64,000 nt of DNA from Brooklawnia propionicigenes (GTDB taxonomy: Bacteria > Actinomycetota > Actinomycetes > Propionibacteriales > Propionibacteriaceae), in NCBI RefSeq assembly GCF_030297015.1, contig NZ_AP028056.1:816939-880938 (forward strand). Reading direction: 5' to 3'. Positions 52,868-63,683 of this stretch are shown piece after piece (position 1 is the first letter of the stretch; each line of letters opens with the position of its first letter). A model generated the notes under the pieces. It was not told the origin of the DNA, searched no databases, and saw only the letters and a list, made by a program, of their open reading frames with translations. A program made the position numbers and the translations under genes.

Positions 52868-54454
52868 ATGCGCATCCCGACACTCCTGGTCGCTGCCGTG
52901 ACGGTGTTCACCGTGACAGCCTGCCAGGCGTCCGGGACCACCTCGCCGCAGCCAGCCGAACCGGAGACGGCGCTACGCCTGGCCGAGACCAACGAGTACG
53001 AGACCCTCAACCCGCTGGAATACACCTTCTCGATCACGTCGAAGTTCTACGACTCGCTGGTCGCCGTCGGAGCCGACGGGCTGGAGCCCGAGCTCGCCAC
53101 CGAGATGCCTGTCTCCAACGCCGATCTGACCGAATGGACGGTGCACCTGCGCGACGGCGTCACCTTCAGCGACGGCTCGGCCTTCGACTCAGACGATGTC
53201 GTGGCCGCCTACCAGGCGGTTCTCGACCCGGCGACGGCCTCCCCGCTGCGCGGCAACTATGAACTGGTGAACTCTGTGCGAGCAAGCGACTCGTCCACTG
53301 TCGTCTTCGACCTTGCCACGCCCTACGCGGGCTTCCCCGTGCTGCTGACACTGGGCATTCCCGCCGCCGAGACGGTCGGCGGATCAATCCTTGATTCACC
53401 GCTTGCCCGCGAGCCCGTCGGTACCGGCCCCTACACGCTGACCAACTGGCAGCAGGGCACCTCCATGACTCTGACCGCCCGCGACGACTACTGGGCCGGC
53501 AAACCACTCATCGAGCAGATCTACATCGGCTTCGTCAGCGACGAGAATGCCCGCGCGCAACGGCTGCTTTCCGGCGACTTCGATGGTGCGCAGCTGTCTT
53601 CCCTAGTCGCGAACCAGCTCAATGGGCAGCAGGGGCTGGAGACCTTCGTCAATCCGTCCGGCGACTACCGCGGCATCACCCTTCCCGAAAGCCAGCCGAT
53701 CTTTCAGGACCCGAATGTGCGCATTGCGCTGAACCTGGGCACCGACCGGCAGACCATGGTCGACGGCATCCTCGCCGGGCACGGCCAAGCCATCAGTACC
53801 CCGATCACGCCGTCGTTCGGTGCGGCCTACAACGCGGATGCTGCCTTTGGCTACAACCCGCAACAAGCCGCCGCCCTGCTGGACGCGGCCGGATGGACGC
53901 CGGGCAGCGACGGCGTGCGCGCCAAGGACGGCATGCGTTTCTCATTCGAGTTGATGTACTTCGCCGAAGACACCGTGCGCCGCGATCTCGCGCAAGCGTT
54001 CGCGTCCGATATGGCGAAGCTCGGCATCGAGGTGCAGCTGCTCGCGGTCGACCGGCCGCAGGCGAAGCAGAGGCTCGCCACCACGGCATTCGTCTTCGGC
54101 GGAGGCGACGTGCCCTACGACCCCGACACCCAGCTCTACACCACCGTGCACTCCTCATTCGCGGACTTCGACCCGAACGATCCGTACTCGAATGCCAGTC
54201 AGTACCGCAACCCGGCGGTCGACGCCCTGCTCGATCAGGCCCGTGCCGAAGCCGACCCGGACGCTCGCGCCGCCGACTACCAGCAGCTGCAGATGCTGCT
54301 GGTAGTCGACCCCCCTTCGGTGACCTTGTTCGCCCTCGATCACACCTATGTGGCCCGGAACCTCGACCAGTACTCCCCGATCGAGCACGTGGTCGAGCCC
54401 CATGAGCACGGCATCGCCTGGGGCCCCTGGTGGAATGTGGCGAGCTGGCGATGA
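52868..54454 (+). CDS. Peptide/nickel-type ABC substrate-binding lipoprotein
   Basis: A 528-residue family 5 (DppA/NikA-type) binding protein. The signal peptide ends in a lipobox with Cys19 (TVTAC). Family landmarks include NPLEYTFSITSKFYDSLV, GVTFSDGSAFDSDDVVAAYQ and PVGTGPYTLTNWQQG. The operon continues through two permeases and a double ATPase directly into urease, so nickel is the most likely substrate; a small peptide or urea-related ligand cannot be excluded. AAGAAGAG precedes ATG at 52868. TACCGT at 52830-52835 is a -10 candidate. Confidence 0.83.
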   Translation: MRIPTLLVAAVTVFTVTACQASGTTSPQPAEPETALRLAETNEYETLNPLEYTFSITSKFYDSLVAVGADGLEPELATEMPVSNADLTEWTVHLRDGVTFSDGSAFDSDDVVAAYQAVLDPATASPLRGNYELVNSVRASDSSTVVFDLATPYAGFPVLLTLGIPAAETVGGSILDSPLAREPVGTGPYTLTNWQQGTSMTLTARDDYWAGKPLIEQIYIGFVSDENARAQRLLSGDFDGAQLSSLVANQLNGQQGLETFVNPSGDYRGITLPESQPIFQDPNVRIALNLGTDRQTMVDGILAGHGQAISTPITPSFGAAYNADAAFGYNPQQAAALLDAAGWTPGSDGVRAKDGMRFSFELMYFAEDTVRRDLAQAFASDMAKLGIEVQLLAVDRPQAKQRLATTAFVFGGGDVPYDPDTQLYTTVHSSFADFDPNDPYSNASQYRNPAVDALLDQARAEADPDARAADYQQLQMLLVVDPPSVTLFALDHTYVARNLDQYSPIEHVVEPHEHGIAWGPWWNVASWR

Positions 54455-55491
54455 GCGCGACAGCCGTTGTTACGCCCAGGCGAGAACGCAAGCCTGCCGA
54501 AGCCATCCGCCGCGGCCGCCCGGCCGCAATCATGCGCCTGATCCTGCGCCGGCTCGGCTGGCTGGTGCCGCTGTTGGTGGCGCTGAGCCTCCTGGTGTTC
54601 GCGCTGGCCGAGCTGTCGCCGGCCGACGCATCGTCGGCCTTCCTGGGCTCGCAGGACGAGTTCACCAGCGGGGCCGGACGCCAGGGCGTCGAGCAGGCCA
54701 TCGCGCAACTGCCCTGGTGGCAGACCTGGTTGCGTTGGCTCGCAGGTCTGGTGACCGGTGACCTCGGGTATTCGATGTCGGCACGGATGCCGGTCGCCGA
54801 TGTGGTTTCGGCCCGGCTACCGTGGACCCTGCTGCTGATGGGCGGAGGCCTGCTGCTGGGGTTCGCTGTGTCGATTCCGCTGGCGGTGGTGGCGGCCAGG
54901 CGTCCTGGTCGGCTGGTTTCCCGAATGCTCGACATGGTGATGTGGGTGGTCTCCGCGGTGCCGCCGTTCCTGATCGGACTGGGGCTGATCGCGGTCTTCT
55001 CGTTGAGCCTGCGGGCCTTGCCTGCCGGTGGGATCAGCACCCCGGGCATGCCCGGTGGCATCGCCGATACCGTACGGCACCTGATCCTGCCGGTGACTGC
55101 CGTCGCGATCGGGCAATTGCCGTGGATCACCCTGCATCTGCGCAAGGCCCTGGTGGAGGCGTCCGGGGATCCTGGGGTGCGGGCGGCGAGGCTACGTGGC
55201 GTGCCCGAGCGCACGGTATTCGCGCGCCACATCCTGCCCACCGCGATGATCCCGGTCTTGGCAATCACCGGCGCCCGGCTGACCGAGGTGATCGCCGGTT
55301 CGGTGCTGGTCGAGCAGATTTTCTCCTGGCCGGGGCTCGGCCAATCCCTGGTGAGCGCGGCGCTGGCGCAAGATTTTCCGCTGCTGGGCGTCGTGTCGAT
55401 GCTGTTGGCCGCGATGGCGTTGATCGGCGGCTTGCTCGCCGATGTGGCACTCGTCTGGCTCGATCCGAGGACGGATCCTCATGAGCTATGA
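54451..55491 (+). CDS. DppB/NikB-type ABC permease
   Basis: A 346-residue permease with an N-terminal membrane segment, the NADAS-like LSPADASSAFLG stretch, then the core of five membrane segments and the EAA-type loop EASGDPGVRAARLRGVPERTVFARHILP. ATG at 54451 overlaps the binding-protein stop. The position after the binding protein and before a DppC-type gene fits NikB in a nickel importer. Confidence 0.83.
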   Translation: MSATAVVTPRRERKPAEAIRRGRPAAIMRLILRRLGWLVPLLVALSLLVFALAELSPADASSAFLGSQDEFTSGAGRQGVEQAIAQLPWWQTWLRWLAGLVTGDLGYSMSARMPVADVVSARLPWTLLLMGGGLLLGFAVSIPLAVVAARRPGRLVSRMLDMVMWVVSAVPPFLIGLGLIAVFSLSLRALPAGGISTPGMPGGIADTVRHLILPVTAVAIGQLPWITLHLRKALVEASGDPGVRAARLRGVPERTVFARHILPTAMIPVLAITGARLTEVIAGSVLVEQIFSWPGLGQSLVSAALAQDFPLLGVVSMLLAAMALIGGLLADVALVWLDPRTDPHEL

Positions 55492-56329
55492 ACTGACGTT
55501 GCCGAGAGCGTCCGTCGCCGGGCAGATCCTCCAGAGGGTCACCTGGCCTCGACTTCTTGCCGGTCTCACCGTGGCGGCGCTGATGGCGTATGCGATCGTC
55601 GTGCCGCTGGTCAACGTGGTTCCGCTGACCGATGTCGCCTATCAGACCGGCGCTCAACCACCGTCTGTGGCTCACCTGTTCGGTACGGACCTGGCCGGCC
55701 GCGACCTGTTCGTCCGCTGTGCCTACGGCCTGCGGATCTCGATCCTGGTGGCGTTGGTGGGCGCGCTGAGCGCGATCGTCATCGGCTCGGCGGTCGGGGT
55801 GACCTGCGGGCTGATCGGCGGGCGTTTCGACCGCTGGACGATGCGGGTCGTCGACGGCTTCAACTCCCTGCCGCACCTGCTGCTGGGCATCGTCATCGCG
55901 GCGACCTTCCGCGGCTCCCTGCTGGCGATCATCATGGTCGTCGCGCTCACGCACTGGCCGCAGAGCGCACGGCTGACCCGCGCGGAGATGCTTGCCGTCG
56001 GGGTGCGCGATCACTACCGTGCGGCCATCACCCAGGGCTTCACCCGCGCACAACTGTTGCGCTACCACGCCCTGCCGCGGCTGGCCAACCAGCTGAGTGT
56101 GGCGTTCGGGCTGCTGATTCCGCACGCGATCTGGCACGAGTCGACGCTCACCTTCTTGGGGCTGGGTCTTCCGCCCCATCAACCGTCGCTGGGTTCGCTG
56201 CTCAACCTCGGTCAGCAGGCGCTGCTCACCGGCAGCTGGTGGACGCTGGCTGCTCCGGCCGGCCTGCTGGTCGTCACGACCGTGGCCATCACCGCGCTGA
56301 TCAAGCCGAAGGAGCAGCACCATGGCTGA
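55481..56329 (+). CDS. DppC/NikC-type ABC permease
   Basis: A 282-residue permease: FGTDLAGRDLFVRCAYGLRIS is the DppC-type entry motif, followed by five membrane segments and the EAA-type loop MLAVGVRDHYRAAITQGFTRAQLLRYHALP. ATG at 55481 overlaps the preceding gene by 11 bases. Its stop overlaps the ATPase start. Confidence 0.85.
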   Translation: MSYELTLPRASVAGQILQRVTWPRLLAGLTVAALMAYAIVVPLVNVVPLTDVAYQTGAQPPSVAHLFGTDLAGRDLFVRCAYGLRISILVALVGALSAIVIGSAVGVTCGLIGGRFDRWTMRVVDGFNSLPHLLLGIVIAATFRGSLLAIIMVVALTHWPQSARLTRAEMLAVGVRDHYRAAITQGFTRAQLLRYHALPRLANQLSVAFGLLIPHAIWHESTLTFLGLGLPPHQPSLGSLLNLGQQALLTGSWWTLAAPAGLLVVTTVAITALIKPKEQHHG

Positions 56330-57875
56330 GCATGCGCCGCTGTCACCGCACGGCCATCCGGGGGCCGTCGTGACGATCCGCGATCTGCGGGTCAGCTTCG
56401 GGAACCATCCCGCGGTCAACGGCGTCGATCTCGACCTGCAGCCCGGTGCTCTCCATGTGCTGCTGGGGCCTTCGGGAGCCGGCAAGACCACCGTGATCAA
56501 CGCGCTCACCGGTATGGTGCCGCGCGCCGCGCGCCGCAGCGGCCGGATCGACCTGGTCCACGGCGACGACCACTGGGACCTGATGACGCTCTCGTCGCGT
56601 GCCTTCCGTTCCCGGGTTCTCGGCCGGGTGATCGGCACCACGATCCAAGGATCGGTGACCGCTTTCACCGCAACCAGGACGCTCCGCAGCCAGCTTCGCG
56701 AGGCGATGCGGGTTGTCTCGCCGAGGTCGGGGCTGCTGCCCGTCCACCCCCACCTGGCGAGCTCGGACGATGAGCAGCGCATCCGCGAGCTGTGCTGGGC
56801 GGCCGGCGCCGAGGTCGAATGGCTCGACCGCTATCCGCACGAGCTGTCGGGCGGCCAGCTGAGCCGGCTGGGCCTGGTGGCGGCAATGATCGGGCACCCG
56901 CCGGTGCTGCTGGCCGATGAGCCCACCTCGGGGCTCGACGCCCAGTCCGCGGCGATCCTGGTGAGGGCACTCGCCAACTTCGCGCACAGCGGCCACAGCG
57001 TGCTGCTCATCACTCACGAGGCCGAGCTCGCCCGCCGCTACGGCGACGTCGTGTCGATCATGAAAGACGGTGCGATCACCGCGCATGGTGATCCCCGTCA
57101 ACTCATCGCATCACGCCCAGCCATCCGCCGCACGGGCACCGTCGCCGCCCAGGCGCCAGATCGCAGCCTGACGGCTCGTGGCGTCACTCGCGTGCTGAGC
57201 GGACGCGAGATCGTCCGTTCGCTTGATCTCGATCTGCCGCGCGGGCAGATCGTCGGGCTGGCGGGAGCCTCCGGGGTGGGCAAGTCGACGCTGGCGTCCA
57301 TGATGGCGCTGCTGGTCGCCCCGGATGAGGGGACGATCGAACTCGACGGCCGGCCATTGCACGGCGCCGGGCTGACACTGGCTCCCGCCGTGCGTCGCCG
57401 GGTTGGCTGGGTCTCCCAACAACCATTCACCGCGATGGATCCGCGGATGAGCCTGGCCAAGGCGATCGAACTCCCCGCCAGGCTTGCAGGGCTTGAGATC
57501 GACGCCTACCAGGCCGCACGATGGTGCGGCCTGGCGCCGGAGTTGCTCGACCGCCGACCCGATCAGGTATCCGGGGGGGAGTTGCAGCGAGCCTGCATCG
57601 TCCGGGCGCTCGCCTTGCGGCCCGACTATCTGATCCTGGACGAGATCACCGCGATGCTGGACGCCGAGACGGCCCGTGATGTGCTGGCCCGCGTCCGGAA
57701 AGTGACCGACCAACGGGGTATCGGGGTGCTGCTGATCTCACACGACCAGTCGGCGTTGGATGAGTTCGCCGACCTCCGGTGGACCATGACAGCCACCCCT
57801 GACGGCCCAGTATTGCGTCCAACCGAGGAACAAACCGAGATCAAGGAGTTCGACCATGCATCTCACACCAGGTGA
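56322..57875 (+). CDS. Fused double ABC ATPase (DppD-DppF/NikD-NikE type)
   Basis: A 517-residue protein with two complete nucleotide-binding domains. Domain 1: Walker [10 protein letters not shown], signature LSGGQLSR, Walker [14 protein letters not shown]-loop ITHE. Domain 2: Walker [10 protein letters not shown], signature VSGGELQR, Walker [13 protein letters not shown]-loop ISHD. In most nickel or dipeptide importers these are separate genes. AAGGAG lies 7 bases before ATG at 56322. The urease gene ureAB begins 20 bases before its stop, which ties importer and urease into one operon. Confidence 0.9.
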   Translation: MAEHAPLSPHGHPGAVVTIRDLRVSFGNHPAVNGVDLDLQPGALHVLLGPSGAGKTTVINALTGMVPRAARRSGRIDLVHGDDHWDLMTLSSRAFRSRVLGRVIGTTIQGSVTAFTATRTLRSQLREAMRVVSPRSGLLPVHPHLASSDDEQRIRELCWAAGAEVEWLDRYPHELSGGQLSRLGLVAAMIGHPPVLLADEPTSGLDAQSAAILVRALANFAHSGHSVLLITHEAELARRYGDVVSIMKDGAITAHGDPRQLIASRPAIRRTGTVAAQAPDRSLTARGVTRVLSGREIVRSLDLDLPRGQIVGLAGASGVGKSTLASMMALLVAPDEGTIELDGRPLHGAGLTLAPAVRRRVGWVSQQPFTAMDPRMSLAKAIELPARLAGLEIDAYQAARWCGLAPELLDRRPDQVSGGELQRACIVRALALRPDYLILDEITAMLDAETARDVLARVRKVTDQRGIGVLLISHDQSALDEFADLRWTMTATPDGPVLRPTEEQTEIKEFDHASHTR

Positions 57876-58551
57876 CCAGGAACGGCTCATGCTGGCGTTG
57901 GCCGGCATCGTCGCCCGCGACCGGCAGGCGCGCGGCATCAAGCTGAACTATCCGGAGGCCATCGCCATCCTGACCTCATGGGTCATCGAGCGCGCCCGCG
58001 AGGGGGTCAGCGTGGCCGAGCTCATGCAACTGGGACGCGAAGTACTCGGCCCCGACGACGTGATGCCCGGCGTCGCCGACCTGATCACCGAGGTGCAGGT
58101 GGAGGCGATGTTCCCCGATGGACGCAAGCTGGTCACCTTGCACCACCCCATCGCCGCGACCGGTGCTGCCGAAGGACCCGGAGCTGTCCGGGTACGTCCC
58201 GGCACCGTAGAGCTCAACGCCGATCGGTCCCCTGCCGAGCGCATCGAGCTGACCATCACCAATACCGGCGACCGACCCGTGCAGATCGGCTCGCATCTTC
58301 ATCTGCCCGACGCGAACTCCGCTCTCGACTTCGACCGCGACAAGGCGTTCGGTTTCCGGCTGGATATCCCGGCCGGCACCTCGCACCGTTTCGAACCGGG
58401 AGTCTCGCGCACCGTGCAGGCGGTCACCATCCGCGGACGGCGGCAAGTCCCCGGCCTGCAGTTGGGCAAGACCGACGGCGGCGACCTCGGTCCGCTCCCC
58501 TCGTCCGCCACCACCACCGATAGCGACGCCGACCAGACCAAGGAGGCCTGA
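57856..58551 (+). CDS. ureAB: Urease gamma-beta fusion subunit
   Basis: A 231-residue fusion. Residues 1-100 are urease gamma (opening [21 protein letters not shown], then [14 protein letters not shown]); residues 105-205 are urease beta ([35 protein letters not shown] then [10 protein letters not shown]). Most bacteria encode them separately; fusions are known in Helicobacter and some actinobacteria. The C-terminal 25 residues are an extra Ser/Thr/Asp-rich tail. AAGGAG lies 6 bases before ATG at 57856. Confidence 0.93.
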   Translation: MHLTPGDQERLMLALAGIVARDRQARGIKLNYPEAIAILTSWVIERAREGVSVAELMQLGREVLGPDDVMPGVADLITEVQVEAMFPDGRKLVTLHHPIAATGAAEGPGAVRVRPGTVELNADRSPAERIELTITNTGDRPVQIGSHLHLPDANSALDFDRDKAFGFRLDIPAGTSHRFEPGVSRTVQAVTIRGRRQVPGLQLGKTDGGDLGPLPSSATTTDSDADQTKEA

Positions 58552-58552
58552 A

Positions 58553-60253
58553 ATGCAGATCAGCCGTGAGAAGTACGCGTCGCTGTACGGGCCGACCAGC
58601 GGAGATCAGGTCCGGCTGGCCGACACCGACCTGTGGATCGAGGTCGAGAAAGACCTGACCATCGGAGGCGACGAGGCCGTTTTCGGCGGAGGCAAGTCGA
58701 TCCGCGAGTCGATGCTGCAGGGTTCGGTCACCAGCGCCGAAGGCGCCCCGGATACGGTCATCACGAATGCGATCGTGCTGGACTGGTGGGGAATCGTGAA
58801 GGCCGATGTCGGCATCAAGGACGGCGCGATCGTGGCGCTCGGCCGGGCGGGCAACTCCGACGTCAGCGACGGCGTCCACCCGCAGCTGCAGATCGGCCCG
58901 TCCACCGAGATCATCAGCGGCGAGGGCAAGATCTTGACCGCGGGCGGGTTCGACTCGCACGTCCACATGATTTCGCCGTCGCAGACCATCGAGGCCTTGT
59001 CGACCGGCATCACGACGATCAGCGGTGGCGGCACCGGCCCGGCCGAGGGCACCAAGGCCACCACGGTGACGCCGGGGCCCTGGCATCTGCGCCTCATCCA
59101 TCGGGCGATGGACCCGTTCCCGGTGAATGTGCTGCTGCTGGGCAAGGGCAATACGGTGAGCGCCGAGGGGCTCGCCGAGCAGGCCCTGGCCGGGGCGGGC
59201 GGATACAAGGTGCACGAGGACTGGGGCTCGACTCCGGCCGCCCTGGACGCCGCGCTGCGGGCCGCTGACGAGTGGGGGCTGCAGGTCGCCCTGCACTCGG
59301 ATTCGCTGAACGAGGCCGGCTTCGTCGAGTCGACCATCAAGGCGATCGCCGGACGCTCGATCCACGCGTTCCACACGGAGGGCGCGGGTGGCGGTCACGC
59401 CCCCGACATCTTGAAGCTGGCCGGTGAACCGTACGTGCTGCCGGCGTCCACCAATCCGACGCTGCCGCACACCAAGAACACCGTCGACGAGCACCTCGAC
59501 ATGTTGCTGGTCTGCCACCACCTCAATCCGAAGGTGCCCGAAGACCTGGCCTTCGCCGAGTCCCGCATCCGGGCGACCACCATCGCGGCCGAGGACATTC
59601 TGCACGACATGGGCGCGCTGTCGATCACCTCCTCCGACGCGCAGGCGATGGGCCGGATCGGTGAGGTCATCACCCGGACCTGGCAGGTCGCCCATGTCAT
59701 GAAAGCGCGGCTGGGGTCGCTCGGCGGCGGGCTGCCGGCCGACAATGAACGGGCCCGGCGCTATGTGGCGAAATACACCATCAACCCGGCGATCGCGCAC
59801 GGGGTGGACGGCTATCTCGGCTCGATCGAGGTGGGCAAGATGGCTGATCTGGTGTTGTGGGATCCCCGCTTCTTCGCGGTGCGCCCGGAAATGGTGATCA
59901 AGGGTGGCGCGGTGGTCTGGGGCTCGCTCGGGGATCCGAACGCGTCCATCACCACTCCACAGCCGACCCTCGAGCGGCCCACTCTGGCTGCCCCGGCGGC
60001 GCCCGATCTTTGCGTTTCGTTCGTTTCTCCCGCAGCACTGGACGCCGGCCTGGCCGACCAGCTCGGGCTGCGGCGCAAGCTCCTTGCAGTGTCGAGCACC
60101 CGCGAGACGACGAAGGCCGACATGAAGAACAACGACGCCACGCCGAAGATCGACATCGACCCGGAGACCTTCGCGATCGACATCGACGGCGTCCGCATCG
60201 AACCGGAGCCGGCCGATGTGCTGCCGGCGGCCCAGCTCTACACCCTCTACTGA
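58553..60253 (+). CDS. ureC: Urease alpha (catalytic) subunit
   Basis: A 566-residue UreC, of usual length. The nickel ligands are visible: H136 and H138 in DSHVHM, carbamylated Lys K219 in [13 protein letters not shown]249, H275 in [14 protein letters not shown] and D363 in SSDAQAMG. The flap has C322-H323 in [21 protein letters not shown], so the catalytic His and the flap Cys are in place. ATG at 58553 follows the ureAB stop by one base with AAGGAGG upstream. It hydrolyses urea to ammonia and carbamate. Confidence 0.97.
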   Translation: MQISREKYASLYGPTSGDQVRLADTDLWIEVEKDLTIGGDEAVFGGGKSIRESMLQGSVTSAEGAPDTVITNAIVLDWWGIVKADVGIKDGAIVALGRAGNSDVSDGVHPQLQIGPSTEIISGEGKILTAGGFDSHVHMISPSQTIEALSTGITTISGGGTGPAEGTKATTVTPGPWHLRLIHRAMDPFPVNVLLLGKGNTVSAEGLAEQALAGAGGYKVHEDWGSTPAALDAALRAADEWGLQVALHSDSLNEAGFVESTIKAIAGRSIHAFHTEGAGGGHAPDILKLAGEPYVLPASTNPTLPHTKNTVDEHLDMLLVCHHLNPKVPEDLAFAESRIRATTIAAEDILHDMGALSITSSDAQAMGRIGEVITRTWQVAHVMKARLGSLGGGLPADNERARRYVAKYTINPAIAHGVDGYLGSIEVGKMADLVLWDPRFFAVRPEMVIKGGAVVWGSLGDPNASITTPQPTLERPTLAAPAAPDLCVSFVSPAALDAGLADQLGLRRKLLAVSSTRETTKADMKNNDATPKIDIDPETFAIDIDGVRIEPEPADVLPAAQLYTLY

Positions 60254-60278
60254 GCCGTTGACCGAGACGAACAGCGCG

Positions 60279-60926
60279 ATGTCCGGGCTGCTGTTGACCT
60301 TCTTGGCCGATGTGCGCCTGCCGGTGGGAGCCCATACTCAGTCGGCCGGCCTCGAACCCGCGCTGCAGGCCGGGATGCCGGCCGGTGCCGTGGACCGCTT
60401 CATCCGAACCCGACTGGAGACGGTCACCGAGGTTGAGGCGGGCACCGCGGTGGTGGCCAGAGCCGTCGAGCTCTCGGGCGGGGATCTGGCGGCAGTCGAG
60501 AGCGCCTGGGCGGCCCGCACTCCGAGCCGGGCGCTGCGCGACAACGCCCATCAACTCGGACGCGGACAGTCGCGGCTTCTCGCCACTTTGTGGCCGACCG
60601 AGCGTGACCATCATGATGCGCGATACTGCCGGGCGATCGTGCTGGGGGTCACCGCTGCCAGAGCCGGGCTGGACGCGCACGATACGGCCCGTCTGGTCGG
60701 CTACGACGATCTGCAGGCGGTGACCTCGGCGCTGCTCAAGCTCGAACCCGGCGATCCGGTCGAGGTTGCAGCCCTCACTCGAGACCTGCTGAGCGAGGTC
60801 GAGGCGATGGCCGATCGGGTCGCCGGGCTCACGGCGCCGGAGCAGATCCCGGCCCACGCGGCGCCACAGCTGGAACTATGGACTGAGCGTCATGCTCACA
60901 CGACAGAAAGGTTGTTCCGTGCCTGA
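60279..60926 (+). CDS. ureF: Urease accessory protein UreF
   Basis: A 215-residue helical protein that controls UreG GTPase activity during nickel insertion. [28 protein letters not shown] is the family opening, and [21 protein letters not shown] is characteristic. The start is set at ATG 60279; TTG at 60258 is an in-frame alternative. The gene overlaps ureG by 8 bases. Sequence is divergent from enterobacterial UreF but colinear. Confidence 0.88.
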   Translation: MSGLLLTFLADVRLPVGAHTQSAGLEPALQAGMPAGAVDRFIRTRLETVTEVEAGTAVVARAVELSGGDLAAVESAWAARTPSRALRDNAHQLGRGQSRLLATLWPTERDHHDARYCRAIVLGVTAARAGLDAHDTARLVGYDDLQAVTSALLKLEPGDPVEVAALTRDLLSEVEAMADRVAGLTAPEQIPAHAAPQLELWTERHAHTTERLFRA

Positions 60927-61659
60927 ATCCGCTGTTCCCACCCGCGCGATGCGTCTCGGGGTGGCCGGGCCGGTCGGCACCGGCAAGAGTTCACTCATCG
61001 CGATGATCTGCCGGCAGCTGTCGGATTCGCTGTCGCTGGCAGTGGTGACCAATGACATCTACACCGATGAGGATGCCCGTTTCCTGAAGGCGGCAGGGGT
61101 GCTGGACCCGGAGCGCATCCGGCCGGTGGAGACCGGAGCCTGCCCGCATACCGCCATCCGCGATGACGTCACGGTGAATCTGCTGGCCGCGGAGGATCTG
61201 GAGGCCGATTTCGCGCCGGTCGACATCGTCCTGATCGAATCGGGCGGAGACAATCTGACCGCAACCTTCTCCCCCGCGCTGGTCGATGTGCAGATCTTCG
61301 TGCTCGATGTGGCAGGTGGCGGCGACGTGGTGCGCAAGGGCGGGCCGGGTATCGCCCGGGCCGATCTGCTGGTGATCAACAAGACCGATCTCGGGCCATT
61401 CGTCGATGTGGACGTCGACCGGATGATCCGGGAGGGACGCGAGGTGCGGGCCGGTCGTCCGGTGCTCGGGGTGTCCAGGACCGATCCGGAGTCGATGACG
61501 GCGCTCAAGCAGTGGGTGCTCGACAGTCTGGCGAGCTTCCGCAGCGGCCATCACGTGGCGGTCGATCCCGGCCCGATGGCCCCGCACGTGCACGCTGACG
61601 GCACGGTGCACTCCCATGCCGACAGTGCGCCCGGGCATGCGCACGTCCACCAGCATTGA
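60919..61659 (+). CDS. ureG: Urease accessory GTPase UreG with histidine-rich C-terminus
   Basis: A 246-residue GTPase that drives nickel delivery to urease. P-loop GPVGTGKSS (residues 17-25), CPH nickel motif in [25 protein letters not shown] and NKTDL are all present. GTG at 60919 is chosen because GAAAGG lies 8 bases before it; ATG at 60892 is the alternative. The last 25 residues contain eight His ([12 protein letters not shown] ... HAHVHQH), a metal-binding tail absent from most UreG proteins. No ureE is present in the cluster, so the tail may supply the missing nickel-storage role. Confidence 0.94.
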   Translation: MPESAVPTRAMRLGVAGPVGTGKSSLIAMICRQLSDSLSLAVVTNDIYTDEDARFLKAAGVLDPERIRPVETGACPHTAIRDDVTVNLLAAEDLEADFAPVDIVLIESGGDNLTATFSPALVDVQIFVLDVAGGGDVVRKGGPGIARADLLVINKTDLGPFVDVDVDRMIREGREVRAGRPVLGVSRTDPESMTALKQWVLDSLASFRSGHHVAVDPGPMAPHVHADGTVHSHADSAPGHAHVHQH

Positions 61660-62399
61660 TGCGTACCCGGATCGAGGTCACACCGGACGCCGACCGGCCT
61701 CGGGTCGACCTACGCGGGGACGTGCTCGCTCCCCGTATCCTGTCTGCGACGCCGGTCGGGGCGCAGGTCGCCCTGGTGGGGACGCAGATGGTGCTGCTGG
61801 CCGGCGACAGCATCGGCATCGACATCGTCGTGGCACCGGGTGGCCGGCTCGAGATCGTCGAGCCGGTCGGTACCGTCGCCTACGGGGGCACCGGCCGGTC
61901 CCGTTGGGAGGTGTCCATCGAGGTGGGGGCGGGCGCCACCCTGATCTGGGAGGGGCAGCCCTTCGTGGTGTCGGATGGCGCGACCGTGCTGCGGACCACC
62001 GACATTCGGCTCGGCGATGGCGCGAGGCTTCTGCAGCGCGAGGTTCTCGCGTTCGGACGCTCCGGTCAGCACGGCGGCGACCTGGTGAGCTGCCTGCACG
62101 CCCGGTCCGCCGATGGCTTGCCACTGCTGATCGAGGACCTCGATCTGGCCCGTGGCAAGCGTGAACGCCTGGGGGTACTCGGGGACGACCGCGTCCTCGA
62201 CTCGATCATCGCGCTGGGCTGGCGTCCCGAGGGTGACATCCCTGCCGGGCCCGCTGCCTTCGAGTTGGCCGAGCCAGGCGTCCTGCTGCGACAGCTGGGA
62301 CGCGAGCACGCCCACCAGCCCATGGATGCCTGCTGGCAGGCGTGGCGCGGTCAGGACGCTCTCAGCGGGCGGTCGCCGGGCCCGGCGACCGCATCGTAG
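61659..62399 (+). CDS. ureD: Urease accessory protein UreD/UreH
   Basis: A 246-residue UreD, scaffold of the UreDFG complex. The family core is visible: GTQMVLLAGDSIGIDIVVAPGGRLEIVEPVGTVAYGG near residue 45, then EVSIEVGAGATLIWEGQPFVVSDGA. ATG at 61659 overlaps the ureG stop by one base. It is the last gene of the importer-urease operon, followed by a convergent gene 24 bases away. Confidence 0.9.
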   Translation: MRTRIEVTPDADRPRVDLRGDVLAPRILSATPVGAQVALVGTQMVLLAGDSIGIDIVVAPGGRLEIVEPVGTVAYGGTGRSRWEVSIEVGAGATLIWEGQPFVVSDGATVLRTTDIRLGDGARLLQREVLAFGRSGQHGGDLVSCLHARSADGLPLLIEDLDLARGKRERLGVLGDDRVLDSIIALGWRPEGDIPAGPAAFELAEPGVLLRQLGREHAHQPMDACWQAWRGQDALSGRSPGPATAS

Positions 62400-62423
62400 C
62401 GAACTCCACCCGCGTTCGCCGCG

Positions 62424-63668
62424 TCACCCTTGCGCGGTCTTGTGGTGCGCCTTCAGCTCGGGCAACTGGCTCAGCAGCGGCCCCAGCTCGCGGGCGGCGG
62501 CTGCGTCCACGACCTCTTCGCGGCTGAAACCGAGCAGGAAGAGCACGGCGTCCAGATAGGGCAGATTCAGCGACGTGTCCGCCGAGGCCCGGACCGCGGG
62601 CTTGGCATTGAACGCCACCCCCAGACCGGCCGCAGCGAGCATGTCGAGATCGTTGGCACCGTCACCGATCGCGACCGTGCGTGACAGCGGCAGCCCCTCG
62701 GCCGCGGCGAACTCGCGCAGCTTCTGCGCCTTGGCAGCTCTGTCGACCACCGGGCCGCTGACGCGTCCGGTCAGCACGCCATCGATCACTTCGAGTGAAT
62801 TCGCATAGACATGTTCGATGCCCAGCTCGGCTGCCAGCGGTCCGACGACCTCGATGAAACCGCCGGATACCAGCCCGACGGCGAAACCGAGATCTTGCAG
62901 GGTGCCGACCAGCGTCCGCGCCCCGGGCGTCAGCCGAACCGCCTGGCGCACCTCGTCGAAGATGGACGCAGGCAGTCCGGCAAGCTTCGAGACCCGCTGA
63001 TGCAGGCTGGTCGCGAAATCGATCTCGCCGCGCATCGCGGCGGCCGTCACTTCGGCCACCTCGGCTTCGCGTCCGGCGTGCGCGGCCAGCAACTCGATCA
63101 CCTCATCGCGGATGAGAGTGGAATCCACATCCATGACGACCAGGCGGCGGCCCTGCCGGGCCAGGCCGGCGGGCGAGACGGCGACATCGAATCCTGCTTG
63201 CGCCGAGGCCTGAGCCAGCGCCGGACGCAGATCGGCGACCTCGGCATGCGAGACCCAGAACTCGATGCTGGTCATCGGCTGGCGCGACAGCCGGCGGCTG
63301 CGGTCGATGTTGCCGCCATGCTCGCTGATCACCCGGGCGGCCGCAGCGACGTGCTCGGCCAGTAAAGGGCGCCCGAGCAGCGTCACCACAACGCGTTTCG
63401 GACGCGGTGGATTGTCGCCGACACCCTCCCGGATATGCAGCGTCACCCCAAGCCGAGCGCATGTCCCGGCCAGCTTGTCGGTCAACCCGGTGACATCTTC
63501 GGGCAGCGAACCGAGCAGCAGCGCCAAGATCAGCTGCTCACGCACCACCACCTGCTCGAAGTCGAGGATCTCCGCCCCGGCGGAGGCTATCGCGTCCATC
63601 AGCTGAACCGCCATGCCAGGGGCATCGGTGCCGGTGATGGTCGCAGCCAGCGTCTGCCGCTCGTTCAT
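62424..63668 (-). CDS. serB: Phosphoserine phosphatase with N-terminal ACT-type domains
   Basis: A 414-residue HAD phosphatase, last step of serine synthesis. The N-terminal 160 residues resemble two ACT domains (amino-acid sensing). The HAD core starts VVMDVDSTLIRDE near residue 180 with the nucleophile Asp, continues with VSGGFIEVVG near 290 and ends with GDGANDLDML near 350. Long, two-ACT SerB proteins are common in actinobacteria. It follows purA by 15 bases on the same strand. Confidence 0.93.
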   Translation of the reverse strand: MNERQTLAATITGTDAPGMAVQLMDAIASAGAEILDFEQVVVREQLILALLLGSLPEDVTGLTDKLAGTCARLGVTLHIREGVGDNPPRPKRVVVTLLGRPLLAEHVAAAARVISEHGGNIDRSRRLSRQPMTSIEFWVSHAEVADLRPALAQASAQAGFDVAVSPAGLARQGRRLVVMDVDSTLIRDEVIELLAAHAGREAEVAEVTAAAMRGEIDFATSLHQRVSKLAGLPASIFDEVRQAVRLTPGARTLVGTLQDLGFAVGLVSGGFIEVVGPLAAELGIEHVYANSLEVIDGVLTGRVSGPVVDRAAKAQKLREFAAAEGLPLSRTVAIGDGANDLDMLAAAGLGVAFNAKPAVRASADTSLNLPYLDAVLFLLGFSREEVVDAAAARELGPLLSQLPELKAHHKTAQG

Positions 63669-63683
63669 GTCGCCCGGGACCGC

